Below, piece by piece: positions 16,304 through 24,195 of a stretch of 64,000 nucleotides of DNA. The stretch is taken from positions 62,001 to 126,000 of the forward strand of contig JANRJW010000013.1 of NCBI GenBank assembly GCA_033763775.1. The letters run 5' to 3'. Within the stretch, counting starts at the first letter, position 1, and the number at the start of each line of letters is the position of its first letter. A program made the position numbers and the translations under genes. This stretch comes from JAJTHB01 sp033763775 (GTDB lineage: Bacteria > Pseudomonadota > Alphaproteobacteria > Rickettsiales > SXRF01). The notes below the pieces were generated by a model, which made no database searches, was not told the DNA's origin, and saw only the letters and a list, made by a program, of their open reading frames with translations.

Positions 16304-16932
16304 CCAAGATTCTTCTCTACGAACTCCCAGTTCACCAGCTTGTCAAGGAAGGTCGTGACATAGTCCGGACGGCGGTTCTGATAATCAATATAATACGCAT
16401 GTTCCCACACATCGATGGTGAGCAGCGCTTTTTGCCCGTGTGTCATCGGCAGGTCGGCATTGCCGGTTTTGGTCACTTTCAGCTTATCGCCATCTTGCAC
16501 CAGCCATGCCCAGCCACTTCCAAACTGCGTGGTGGCGGCTTGTTTGAAAGCTTCCTTGAAGGCGTCAAAGCTGCCAAAATCGGCGTTGATTTTCTCAGCC
16601 AGTTTACCGCTGGGCGCGCCGCCGCCATTTGGTTTCATCGAGTACCAGTAAAACGTATGGTTCCAGACCTGTGCGGCATTGTTGAAAATGCCCGCCTTGG
16701 CGGGATCCTTGGCCGAAGCCATGATGATGTCTTCCAGCGAGCTGTTTGCCAGCGGGGTGTCCTTAATCAGGTTGTTGAGGTTCACCACATAAGCGTTGTG
16801 GTGCTTTTCGTAATGAAACGAAAATGTTTTGGCGGAAAGATGCGGCTCCAGCGCCGTGGGGGCATAGGGAAGGGGAGGCAGAACAAACGTGGCGTTGCTG
16901 GGCTGTTGGTTGAGGGCGGCGTTAGCAGACAT
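16300..16932 (-). CDS. sodB: Superoxide dismutase, Fe type
   Basis: The enzyme disproportionates superoxide to oxygen and hydrogen peroxide. Metal ligands by alignment with E. coli FeSOD are His40 (FHYEKHHNAYV), His92 (VWNHTFYW), Asp174 and His178 (DVWEHAYYIDY). The outer-sphere glutamine in NNAAQVW (Gln88) is the Fe-type placement. About 16 extra N-terminal residues (MSANAALNQQPSNATF) precede the usual LPPLPYA; they are not a signal peptide. The protein is therefore probably cytosolic. It is divergent from the phytoene-synthase-like gene and translationally linked to the secreted hypothetical. Confidence 0.95.
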   Translation of the reverse strand: MSANAALNQQPSNATFVLPPLPYAPTALEPHLSAKTFSFHYEKHHNAYVVNLNNLIKDTPLANSSLEDIIMASAKDPAKAGIFNNAAQVWNHTFYWYSMKPNGGGAPSGKLAEKINADFGSFDAFKEAFKQAATTQFGSGWAWLVQDGDKLKVTKTGNADLPMTHGQKALLTIDVWEHAYYIDYQNRRPDYVTTFLDKLVNWEFVEKNLG

Positions 16933-16970
16933 GGTTCCTCCAAATGCATCTGGTGATTTAAGTAAGCTCT

Positions 16971-17501
16971 ATGTATGCTCTTTGCATGGAAAATTCAACT
17001 GCTGAGTCTTACTGCGCTGATTTGGTGCGTCAGCTCTCGCCGGATGACTATCTAGCGGCGCTGTTTGTACCATCAGAGCTGCGCCGCGAGCTGCTGGCGC
17101 TTTATGCGCTGGATGCGGAGCTGCGCCACGTGCATGCCGCTGTGTCGGAAGAAATCACAGCGCATATCCGCTATGCGTGGTGGCAGGAAAGTCTGGATCA
17201 GCTTCAGGCGGGTCAGCCAGCGCGCGCTCATCCGGTGGTGCAGGCCATTAGCGCGGCGGCGCAAAGCGGCGCGCTCAGCTATGAGCATCTCTGCGGGCTG
17301 GTGCACCAATACCGCATCAGCTATCCCGCCATGGCCGATGCATCACAGCTTCTGGATAGCGCCGCACAGCACTGGTTGCAGCGCCGCGCACCGCAGGCGA
17401 AAGCGCTTTGGCAAAAAGCCCATGATACGATTCACAGCCATGGTAACAAGCCACGCTGGTTGCTTCTTTTGAAGCTATATTGGATCGGAAGTTTTGGCTA
17501 A
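16971..17501 (+). CDS. Short squalene/phytoene-synthase-like protein (NDUFAF6 relative)
   Basis: The 176-residue product begins like the alphaproteobacterial squalene/phytoene synthase family linked to complex I assembly: DDYLAALFVPSELRRELLALYALDAEL, then IRYAWWQESLDQL and HPVVQA. Family members usually have about 270-290 residues. Here the protein passes from AAQHWLQRRAPQ almost directly to a family-like C-terminus (KPRWLLLLKLYWIGSFG), so roughly 90 internal residues appear to be missing. The second Asp-rich catalytic region of true prenyl synthases is absent. It is either a shortened non-catalytic form or a degraded gene. The ATG at 16986 is an alternative start. Confidence 0.7.
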   Translation: MYALCMENSTAESYCADLVRQLSPDDYLAALFVPSELRRELLALYALDAELRHVHAAVSEEITAHIRYAWWQESLDQLQAGQPARAHPVVQAISAAAQSGALSYEHLCGLVHQYRISYPAMADASQLLDSAAQHWLQRRAPQAKALWQKAHDTIHSHGNKPRWLLLLKLYWIGSFG

Positions 17502-17571
17502 ACGCAATCATGGTTTCTACTGCTCGGGAAGAGCCAATCTTTAAGTTTCTTCTTTGCATTTTCAGCATAAA

Positions 17572-17587
17572 TGTTTCACGTGAAACA
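17572..17587. promoter_or_regulatory. parS centromere-like site
   Basis: TGTTTCACGTGAAACA is a perfect 16-base palindrome identical to the consensus bound by chromosomal ParB in alphaproteobacteria and close to the universal bacterial parS. The dyad extends to 22 bases (17569-17590). It lies in the 89-base gap between the ends of the convergent phytoene-synthase-like and hisN-like genes, abutting the hisN stop. Since parS sites cluster near the replication origin, this suggests an origin-proximal window. parA and parB are not in the window. Confidence 0.85.
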
Positions 17588-17590
17588 TTT

Positions 17591-18352
17591 TCAGCCAGCT
17601 GCCCGGCAGCTTTTTAAAATGTCCAGCGCTTGCTGATGAAGCGTGTCGCTGCGAGCGGCGACCACGTGGCCGCTTGAAGCAAGGGTGAGTGGTTTTCCCT
17701 GCCAGTCGGTGATGATGCCGCCATGGGCGGCAACCACCGGCACCAGCGCCGCAAAATCATAGGGTTTTAAGCCCGCATCCACCACCACATCCAGATGGCC
17801 ACTCGCCAGCATGGCATAAAGATAGGCATCGCCGCCATGCAGCGTGCTGGCGGCCTTGGCCTGCAGGGCGCTGAAGGCTGCTTGCTCTTTTGCACTGAAA
17901 TAAGCTGTGGAAGTAGTAGCCAGTGTCCAATTTTCTTTCTGATGGTCTTGATTAGGCATCGCAGTCACGCCCGCGCTAATCCAGCGTTCTTTAAGGATGG
18001 GCTGGTCAATGAGGCCAAAAACCGGCACACCGCCATCGCACAGGGCGATGAGTGTTGTAAAAGTGGCAATACCCGCCATGAAAGCGCGTGTGCCATCAAT
18101 CGGGTCAATGACCCATGTCATGCGCGCCCCCGGCTGATGGGCGCTTTCTTCTTCGCCAAGAATGCCGTGATCCGGAAACTGCGCCATAATCATTTGTCGC
18201 AGGCGCGCTTCAATCTCACGGTCGGCGATGGTGACCGGACTATCGTCAGCCTTGAGTTCATGCGCGCTATGTGTGCGAAAATAGCGCCGCGCGACCGCGC
18301 CTGCCTCATCGGCCAGCTCATGCATGAATGTCAGGATGGCGGTGTCGTTCAT
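17591..18352 (-). CDS. Inositol-monophosphatase-family phosphatase, HisN-like
   Basis: The 253-residue protein has the Mg2+-dependent IMPase motifs: ILGEEES near residue 65, WVIDPIDGTRAFMAG near 80-94, and the C-terminal GLKPYDFAALVPVVAAHGG with its third metal aspartate. The P-I-DGT-AF form and overall similarity favour histidinol-phosphate phosphatase (HisN), which removes phosphate in histidine synthesis. 3'-phosphoadenosine or inositol phosphate remain possible substrates. No other his genes are in the window. The ATG overlaps the stop of the ExoD-like gene (ATGA). Downstream, its stop abuts the extended parS palindrome. Confidence 0.85.
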   Translation of the reverse strand: MNDTAILTFMHELADEAGAVARRYFRTHSAHELKADDSPVTIADREIEARLRQMIMAQFPDHGILGEEESAHQPGARMTWVIDPIDGTRAFMAGIATFTTLIALCDGGVPVFGLIDQPILKERWISAGVTAMPNQDHQKENWTLATTSTAYFSAKEQAAFSALQAKAASTLHGGDAYLYAMLASGHLDVVVDAGLKPYDFAALVPVVAAHGGIITDWQGKPLTLASSGHVVAARSDTLHQQALDILKSCRAAG

Positions 18353-18966
18353 AAACCGCCGATAATCAACTTTGCACCAAGAAATATCACTGCAACAGCA
18401 AGTATGGAAATGATGAAGCCGACCAGCCCCACCACAAACCCGGCGATAACGGCGCGGCCGTCGCGCTCCAGCATGCCCAGCGCCATGATGCTGATGCCCG
18501 CTGCCGGAATGGTGTTGCTGAGCACCGATAGCGGCAGCATGATGCAGCCCGCCAGCACCAGCGAGAAAAAGCCGATCAGCTGCTCTATGCGGGCACTGAG
18601 CAGGTGCTCGCGGTTGGGCTTGAAGTAAAGCTCCAGCTTTTGGAGATAAGGCAGTATTTTTTCAATAATCGTTCGCAGAGATTCGGTTTTCATGGTTTTT
18701 CTGCCAACCATGTCCGGAAGGTAGAGGCTTTTGCGGCCGATCGTCATCTGCAGCGATAAAAAAAGCAGCGGCAGGCTGACCAGCGAGCTGAAGCCGGGCG
18801 GGTAAGGCAGCGGCAGCGCCATCGGAAACGCAAATAGCAGCAGTAAAATCGCAAAGCCGCGATCGCGCAGCCCTTCGGTGATGTCGTGCATGCTGATGGT
18901 GTCGCCGGTGTGCTTGCTCAGCAGGTCGCGCAGCACATCGGAGCTTTTTTCGTTTTCATCTCTCAC
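18349..18966 (-). CDS. ExoD-family exopolysaccharide-synthesis membrane protein
   Basis: ExoD proteins are small integral membrane proteins linked to exopolysaccharide production and alkali tolerance in rhizobia; their mechanism is unclear. The family signature is visible: SSDVLRDLLSKHTGDTISMHDITEGLRDRGFAILLLLFAFPMALP, split here by helix boundaries, then PPGFSSLVSLPLLFLSLQM. Two further hydrophobic helices lie near the C-terminus. The start is uncertain. The GTG at 18966 gives a family-like N-terminus and avoids overlap with the divergent NUDIX gene; the ATG at 19020 would add 18 residues and overlap it. Confidence 0.8.
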   Translation of the reverse strand: MRDENEKSSDVLRDLLSKHTGDTISMHDITEGLRDRGFAILLLLFAFPMALPLPYPPGFSSLVSLPLLFLSLQMTIGRKSLYLPDMVGRKTMKTESLRTIIEKILPYLQKLELYFKPNREHLLSARIEQLIGFFSLVLAGCIMLPLSVLSNTIPAAGISIMALGMLERDGRAVIAGFVVGLVGFIISILAVAVIFLGAKLIIGGL

Positions 18967-19005
18967 GGGTTGTCTTTCTGGGATGAGTTTGTTAGCAATA
19001 ACGAT

Positions 19006-19599
19006 ATGGACGATACTCATGCCTCGATTTCCGCTTTTCTGCAACAGGTAAGCCAGAGCACCATGGTGGGTGATGATGGCAGGGGCGGCATGGAAAACCA
19101 CACCAAAGCGGGCGTGGTGCCTTTTATGCGATCCTCACCGCGCCGATATTACATGATGCGACCCGCCTCGAAAATCGCGGGGCTGGGCGATGCGCCTTTT
19201 CAGATCTGCAAAGGCACGCGCATGCATTATTCCGATAAACTCGGCTGGCATGATATTCGAAAGCCCGCCGACCGCTTGCCGCAGACGGAAACATTAGTAC
19301 AGACGGCGCTGCGCGAAGGCATTGAAGAAATGGGGCTGAAGCTGAATAATATCACGCGGCTGATCGAGCTTGGCGCGTATGGCTTTGCCTCGGTGACAAC
19401 AGGGCGCAGCAAATCGATGTGGCTCTACGCCGCCGAGATGATCAGCCCGAACGATTTTCTGCCCGCCGCCGATATCGCAGCAAGCACGGCTGAGTGTCGC
19501 TGGTTTGGCCTGCGGGAATTCTGCGCTGAAGGCAGGGAAGACCACCGCTATATCCTGAGCGATATCGATTCCAAACTTTCGCTTTTCTACAAGGAGTAG
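19006..19599 (+). CDS. NUDIX hydrolase
   Basis: The 197-residue protein has a NUDIX core: KAGVVPFMR as the first strand, then the box with TALREGIEEMGLKL near residues 102-115, supplying the REx2EE catalytic residues. The usual glycine that opens the NUDIX box is not evident (the region reads WHDIRKPADRLPQTE), so it is a divergent member. The substrate is unknown; nucleoside diphosphate derivatives are typical. The start is the ATG at 19006 (MDDTHAS). The next gene begins two bases after its stop with an AAGGAG ribosome site inside its last codons, so the two are co-transcribed. Confidence 0.75.
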   Translation: MDDTHASISAFLQQVSQSTMVGDDGRGGMENHTKAGVVPFMRSSPRRYYMMRPASKIAGLGDAPFQICKGTRMHYSDKLGWHDIRKPADRLPQTETLVQTALREGIEEMGLKLNNITRLIELGAYGFASVTTGRSKSMWLYAAEMISPNDFLPAADIAASTAECRWFGLREFCAEGREDHRYILSDIDSKLSLFYKE

Positions 19600-19601
19600 C
19601 G

Positions 19602-21881
19602 ATGGAACCCATCGAAAGTAATCCCGCCTTTGCCAACAAGCTGATCGGCGCTAGCAGCCTTTACCTGAGACAGCACGCGCACAATCCGGTGTTCTGGTAC
19701 CCGTGGGGCGAAGAAGCCATCAGCCGTGCACGCGCTGAAAACAAGCCAATTCTGCTATCGGTGGGCTATTCCACCTGCTACTGGTGCCACGTGATGGAAC
19801 GCGAGGTGTTTGAAAACCTCTCGATTGCATCGCTGATGAACCGTTTGTTCATCAACATCAAAGTGGATAGAGAAGAGCACCCGGCCATTGATGAGCTCTA
19901 TATGGTTGCGCGGCAGCTGATGACGCATGAAGGCGGCTGGCCGAACAATGTGTTTCTTACGCCCGATCTTAAACCATTTTACGCAGGCGGCACCTACGGC
20001 CCAGAGGAAATTTACGGCAAGCCAGCTTTTCCGCGCCTGCTGGAATGGCTGCACTATTCATGGACAACGCAGGAACAAGCGGTGCGTATTCAAGCAGAAG
20101 AAGTGACGAAGACCATGGCACCCTTCGTGACATTTGGCAGCCAGCACACAACGCATGCCGAAGAACCGCAGGAGATCGCCAGCCAGGCACGCGCGCTGCT
20201 TGCGCTGCTTACGAAGCACCATGATGAGCGAAGCGGCGGCTTTTTCCAATCTCCCAAATTTCCGCATGAATGCTACCTGCAGTTTTTACTCGCCTATCAC
20301 CGCTATAGCGGTGATGTGGAGGCGCTGAATATCGCCGCACATTCGCTCGGTAAAATGGCGGCAGGTGGGATTTTTGACCATGTTGGCTGCGGTTTTCACC
20401 GCTATGCCGTGGACAAGCATTGGATGGTGCCGCATTTCGAAAAGATGCTCTATAATCAGGCGATGCTCGCGCGCTGCTACACGGATGCATTCAGCGCCAC
20501 CGGCAATCGCTATTTCGCGGATATTGCCTGCAGCATTCTCGATTTTACCAGCGGCCCGCTGACCGATGGTCACGGTGCTTTCTTCTCGGCAATCGATGCG
20601 GAAACAGACGCGGTTGAGGGCGCTTTTTATGCGTGGAGAGCGGAAGAAATTGAATCCCTGCTGACTCCGGAAGAAGCCGCATTTTTTGGGCATTTTTTTG
20701 CGCTTGCCGATATTCCCGCTTTTCCCGGCCACAAACACCCGGACGGACAGGTGATTTTACTCAGAAAACCGCTGGATCAGGCGGCGGTTGAAAATCACAT
20801 GCCATACGACGAACTGGCCGCCATGGTCGCGCTGGTGATGAACAAGCTGCTTGCCGCGCGCAATAAGCGTCTGGCACCGGTGGTGGATGATAAAATCATC
20901 GTCAGCTGGAACGGATTGATGATGGATGCGTATGCCCATGCAGGCCATGTGCTGGGCGAACCGCGCTACATCGAGCAGGCGAAAAACGCGGCGAATTATC
21001 TGCTGCAATATGCGATTGATGATGCATCAAACCTCTGCCGCCTGATCGTGGCGGGTAAGCCGCAATCAGCTGCTACACTGGAAGATTATGCCTATCTCAT
21101 GCGCGGGCTGATCACGCTTCACCGCACCACGAACGATGCGGCGATGCTCGAAGCAGCGCAGGATTTGTGTGCGCGTGTGCGCGAGCAGTTTGCGGATGCC
21201 AGTCAGCCGGGCTATTTCAGCACCACCAGCGATGACACTGTTCTTCTTCGCATGAAAAGCTACGAAGATTCAACCTTGCCTTGCCCCAATGCGGTGATGA
21301 TTGAAAATCTGCTGGCACTGGCAGCACTGACCAGCCAGAAAGACTACCGCGATGAGGCGGAGCGGATGATCGATCTGTTTGTGCGGCGCCGCGCGCAGGT
21401 GCAGCCGGAATCTGCCAGCATGCTGGCTGCCGCGCTTGCCAGCCTCGAGCCACTGACCGAGCGCGCGCAGCTGCCAGCGTTTGATGAGGTGAAATATCTG
21501 AAGGGCGAACGTGGCGGGCTTCAGGCAGAGCTTTCACTGGTGCCGGAAGATATGCTGCCCGGCGAAAAAGGTGAACTGACACTTAAGATTCGCATTCGCG
21601 AGGGGCTTTCGATTCAGGCGGCAGAAGGCATCCTGCCGCCGCTGCAGCCGACGCAGTGCGACCTGCAGGGGGCGGGCGTGGAGGTCGAGCGTATCGATTA
21701 CCCGCCAGCCAGCGAAAGCGGCGCAAAACCCGGTAGCTACAGAGGCGAGATCGCGATTCGCATCCGCTTTTCGCTTTCGCCGCAGCTGCCGCTTCGCCCG
21801 CGGCTGAAAGTGCGTCTGCGCTACCAGCTCTGTGATGCCAGCCACTGCTACCCGCCCGAGAATATCGCTCTGGTTATTTGA
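19602..21881 (+). CDS. YyaL/SSP411-type thioredoxin-fold protein with a DsbD-alpha-like C-terminus
   Basis: The first about 640 residues match the YyaL (SPATA20/SSP411) family. An N-terminal thioredoxin-like DUF255 domain has TCYWCHVMEREVF with the CxxC pair Cys59/Cys62, then EGGWPNNVFLTPDLKPFYAGGTY. An alpha-toroid six-hairpin glycosidase-like domain follows (GCGFHRYAVDKHWMVPHFEKM, then EDYAYL). The last about 110 residues differ: a beta-rich segment ending LRYQLCDASHCYPPE, which resembles the N-terminal domain of DsbD, with Cys744 and Cys749 in the place of its redox pair. No signal peptide is visible. The family function is not established. It follows the NUDIX gene by two bases. Confidence 0.85.
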   Translation: MEPIESNPAFANKLIGASSLYLRQHAHNPVFWYPWGEEAISRARAENKPILLSVGYSTCYWCHVMEREVFENLSIASLMNRLFINIKVDREEHPAIDELYMVARQLMTHEGGWPNNVFLTPDLKPFYAGGTYGPEEIYGKPAFPRLLEWLHYSWTTQEQAVRIQAEEVTKTMAPFVTFGSQHTTHAEEPQEIASQARALLALLTKHHDERSGGFFQSPKFPHECYLQFLLAYHRYSGDVEALNIAAHSLGKMAAGGIFDHVGCGFHRYAVDKHWMVPHFEKMLYNQAMLARCYTDAFSATGNRYFADIACSILDFTSGPLTDGHGAFFSAIDAETDAVEGAFYAWRAEEIESLLTPEEAAFFGHFFALADIPAFPGHKHPDGQVILLRKPLDQAAVENHMPYDELAAMVALVMNKLLAARNKRLAPVVDDKIIVSWNGLMMDAYAHAGHVLGEPRYIEQAKNAANYLLQYAIDDASNLCRLIVAGKPQSAATLEDYAYLMRGLITLHRTTNDAAMLEAAQDLCARVREQFADASQPGYFSTTSDDTVLLRMKSYEDSTLPCPNAVMIENLLALAALTSQKDYRDEAERMIDLFVRRRAQVQPESASMLAAALASLEPLTERAQLPAFDEVKYLKGERGGLQAELSLVPEDMLPGEKGELTLKIRIREGLSIQAAEGILPPLQPTQCDLQGAGVEVERIDYPPASESGAKPGSYRGEIAIRIRFSLSPQLPLRPRLKVRLRYQLCDASHCYPPENIALVI

Positions 21882-21959
21882 TTAATTATCTGATTTTTAT
21901 GGTGATTATCCGCTATCGCCGCGCCGCCGTGAAAACATGATGCGCCGCCATCTCCGGCT

Positions 21960-21988
21960 TTGACAGCACGCTGCTGGTTTGTTAGTGT
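21960..21988 (+). promoter_or_regulatory. Sigma70-type promoter for rpsU
   Basis: A perfect -35 TTGACA at 21960-21965, a 17-base spacer and a TAGTGT -10-like hexamer at 21983-21988 precede rpsU by about 46 bases. The spacing is ideal but the -10 is imperfect. It gives the small ribosomal gene its own transcript after the YyaL-type gene. Confidence 0.55.
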
Positions 21989-22034
21989 GGTGGTTCACGT
22001 TGAAATTTAGCATCCCGAAAGGGGGTATGTTGTT

Positions 22035-22238
22035 TTGGTAGAAGTCATCGTCCGCGACAATAATGTGGATCAGGCACTGCGCGCACTTAAGAAAAAGATG
22101 CAGCGCGAGGGGCTGTTTCGCGAAATGAAAATGCGTCGCCACTATGAGAAACCGTCCGAAGCGCGTGTGCGTCAGGCGGCAGAAGCTCAGAGAAGAGCGC
22201 GCAAACTCGCTCGCAAAAACGCCGACAAAAACGACTAA
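22035..22238 (+). CDS. rpsU: 30S ribosomal protein S21
   Basis: The 67-residue basic protein reads MVEVIVRDNNVDQALRALKK and continues with a long Arg/Lys-rich helix, a clear S21. It helps initiation at natural mRNAs on the small subunit. The only start that gives the canonical N-terminus is TTG at 22035, preceded by AAGGGGG at 22017-22023, which is 11 bases away. An ATG at 22027 lies between them in another frame and makes a four-codon ORF (MLFW) whose stop overlaps the S21 start region. A strong terminator follows the gene. Confidence 0.95.
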   Translation: MVEVIVRDNNVDQALRALKKKMQREGLFREMKMRRHYEKPSEARVRQAAEAQRRARKLARKNADKND

Positions 22239-22261
22239 CCCGTTTTTTTGTTTCGTTGATC

Positions 22262-22297
22262 AAACGCATGGTGCCACTTGGTATCATGCGTTTTTTA
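22262..22297 (+). terminator. Rho-independent terminator after rpsU
   Basis: AAACGCATG at 22262-22270 pairs with CATGCGTTT at 22285-22293, and the inner loop can pair further. The stem is followed directly by a T-run to 22296. It lies 24 bases after the rpsU stop. Confidence 0.9.
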
Positions 22298-22403
22298 TGG
22301 ACGACAATCTTTCAAGCGCTCAGGCAAGCAGGTGTTTTAAGTTGTCTCGCTGTGGTAAATATGATACGCTGAGTAATTATTTTTCGAGCGAAAGGAAAAT
22401 CCG

Positions 22404-22613
22404 ATGTCTAAAGCTGCAGTGTTTGATCTTCGTGATGATGCTCTGGTTCCTGCCATCATGTCTGCCCGTAATAGCGCAGGCAAGTTGCTGGATCTCATGT
22501 ATGGCAATCCTGACCGCGTGAAAATCACCATGGCGTTTGCGTTTGCGCTGCTCATCATGGGGATGTCCATGGCGCAGCAGGCAGCTCACCACTTTGCCGC
22601 GTGCCCGGCCTGA
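22404..22613 (+). CDS. Small single-span membrane protein, unknown
   Basis: The 69-residue protein starts at an ATG with AAAGGA eight bases upstream. It has a soluble N-terminal half (MSKAAVFDLRDDALVPAIMS) containing GKLLDLMYGNPDRVKIT, then one hydrophobic helix (MAFAFALLIMGMSMA) and a short His/Cys-containing tail. I know no family. It is transcribed alone between the rpsU terminator and the convergent hydrolase gene. The good ribosome site and normal codon use support a real gene. Confidence 0.6.
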   Translation: MSKAAVFDLRDDALVPAIMSARNSAGKLLDLMYGNPDRVKITMAFAFALLIMGMSMAQQAAHHFAACPA

Positions 22614-22630
22614 TTTTTCAGCGTCACTTT

Positions 22631-23497
22631 TTAGTCTGAGTGCTCGCTTAACCAGCGCTTGATGAGCGCTGTTTGCGTTTCGTCCATCAGCGCGGGGGCA
22701 TGACCGCAGCCCGCTAGCTCCTCAAAATCCAGCTGTGGGTGCTGCGCCTGCATCGCGCGCGCCGTATCGCGCAACAGAATATCTGATTTCTCGCCGCGCA
22801 GCAGCAGCGTTGGAACTGGTTTGACGCTATCCATCAGCGCCCATAAATTCACATCTTCCACCGGCTTATCTTTGGGTAGCAGCGCGGTGATATTCGCATC
22901 GTAAGCAAAGCCGAAGCGGCCATCGCGCTCGATGATGCTGTGGGTGAATAAATGCTGCCAGTGATGTTCAGAGACAATGCCAAATGGCTCGCAGTTTCGG
23001 CGCAGAGCGGCTTCTGCTTCGCCGCGCGTCGCGTAGTGTTCGCCGCTGCCAGCGTAGCTTAAAATACGCGAAAGAGCACTGGCAGGAATCAGGCAGCCAA
23101 TATCATTCAGCACCATCGAAGCGACCAGACCCGGCGCGGCCGCGCAGGCCATCATGCCAAGAATGCCACCCATTGAGGTGCCCACCCAATGCACCCGCGA
23201 TATGCCCAGCTGCGACAGCGCTGAAAGCGTATCGGCAAGGTAGGTGCCGTAGTGGTAATGCAGCGCACTGGCGAGCACATCGCTGCCGCCGCGGCCGGCC
23301 ATATCCAGCGCAACCACGCGGTAGCGCGGTAGCAGCGCCTCAGCTAGAAAATCAAAATCACGGCTGTTGCGTGTCAGCCCGTGCATGCACAGCACCGTTT
23401 CGTTACTCTCTGCATGCCATAGATGCGCGGTCAGGGTGTGGGCGGGCACGTGCTCGCTGGCAGCAATCGTGATGCGACGCTGCTGCGGGCTCAGCAT
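22631..23497 (-). CDS. Alpha/beta-fold hydrolase
   Basis: The 288-residue protein has the alpha/beta hydrolase pattern. VLCMHGLTRNSRDF carries the HG oxyanion motif. DMAGRGGSDV follows strand 4. GTSMGGILGMM is the nucleophile elbow with the catalytic serine. A distal aspartate and GCGHAP supply the acid and histidine. The substrate is unknown. I chose the ATG giving MLSPQQRRIT, whose start overlaps the end of the PAP2 gene by seven bases. A longer frame upstream merely reads antisense-like composition through PAP2. It is the third gene of the dadA-PAP2-hydrolase operon. Confidence 0.8.
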   Translation of the reverse strand: MLSPQQRRITIAASEHVPAHTLTAHLWHAESNETVLCMHGLTRNSRDFDFLAEALLPRYRVVALDMAGRGGSDVLASALHYHYGTYLADTLSALSQLGISRVHWVGTSMGGILGMMACAAAPGLVASMVLNDIGCLIPASALSRILSYAGSGEHYATRGEAEAALRRNCEPFGIVSEHHWQHLFTHSIIERDGRFGFAYDANITALLPKDKPVEDVNLWALMDSVKPVPTLLLRGEKSDILLRDTARAMQAQHPQLDFEELAGCGHAPALMDETQTALIKRWLSEHSD

Positions 23498-24195
23498 GCC
23501 AGCCCGAACAGCCGGAAAAGCAGCCAGTAACACACGCGCCGCACCAGCACAATCAGCGTGCCGGTGAGTAGCAGTGACCACATGACATCCGCCGGAAAAT
23601 GCACGCCAAGCGACACGCGCGACCAGCCAATCAGCGCAATGGGAACCATCAGCAGCCATTTGCGATTTTCAGGCGCAACCGGCCACAAGCTGACCATCAG
23701 AAATGTGATGAATGCCATGTGGCCACTGGGAAAGCTGCGCAGCGCATCGTCCGCCTCCTGCGGCTGAATCTGCTGCACCTGATCCGCCGCCAGCGCCACA
23801 TATGGGCGCGGATAGCTGAAATGATCTTTCACTGTGCGCACCATCAGCCCGTTAGCCGCGAAACCAACCACCAGCACCACCAATACCCCAAGCCACATGG
23901 CTGCATGTGTGCGCATGCCGCCTTTCTTCATCAATTTGCGGTAGATCAGCGAAAGACCGGCAAACATGGTAATCGCCAGCATCCACCAATGAAAATTCTG
24001 ATAGCTGCCAAACTGGGTAATAAACAGCATCAGCTGATCATAGCTGTGACCACGCAGGCCATTAATTTGAAGAAAAAGCCACTCATTAAGGCCGTGCCAG
24101 TCGTAAAGCCATTCTTTCAGACCGCCGACATCGCTGAAGTCGCGGAATAATTCTTCTCGTGTCATCCATTCGCGGTCGGGGGTCTGGCTGGTCAT
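23491..24195 (-). CDS. PAP2-family membrane phosphatase
   Basis: The 234-residue integral membrane protein carries all three lipid-phosphatase motifs: KDHFSYPRP (KX6RP), FPSGHMAF (PSGH) and SRVSLGVHFPADV (SRX5HX3D). About six hydrophobic helices are visible. PAP2 enzymes dephosphorylate undecaprenyl pyrophosphate, phosphatidic acid or phosphatidylglycerol phosphate; which one applies here is unknown. The ATG overlaps the dadA stop (ATGA). The N-terminus has an unusual about 30-residue acidic leader before the first helix. Confidence 0.85.
   Translation of the reverse strand: MTSQTPDREWMTREELFRDFSDVGGLKEWLYDWHGLNEWLFLQINGLRGHSYDQLMLFITQFGSYQNFHWWMLAITMFAGLSLIYRKLMKKGGMRTHAAMWLGVLVVLVVGFAANGLMVRTVKDHFSYPRPYVALAADQVQQIQPQEADDALRSFPSGHMAFITFLMVSLWPVAPENRKWLLMVPIALIGWSRVSLGVHFPADVMWSLLLTGTLIVLVRRVCYWLLFRLFGLAC

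Noticed and set aside
22342..22365. A possible promoter (TTGTCT and TATGAT) before the small membrane protein
   Set aside because: The spacer is only 12 bases, which does not fit a sigma70 promoter.
22144..22521. A plus-strand frame overlapping rpsU and the next small gene
   Set aside because: It runs through the strong rpsU terminator and overlaps two better supported genes in other frames.
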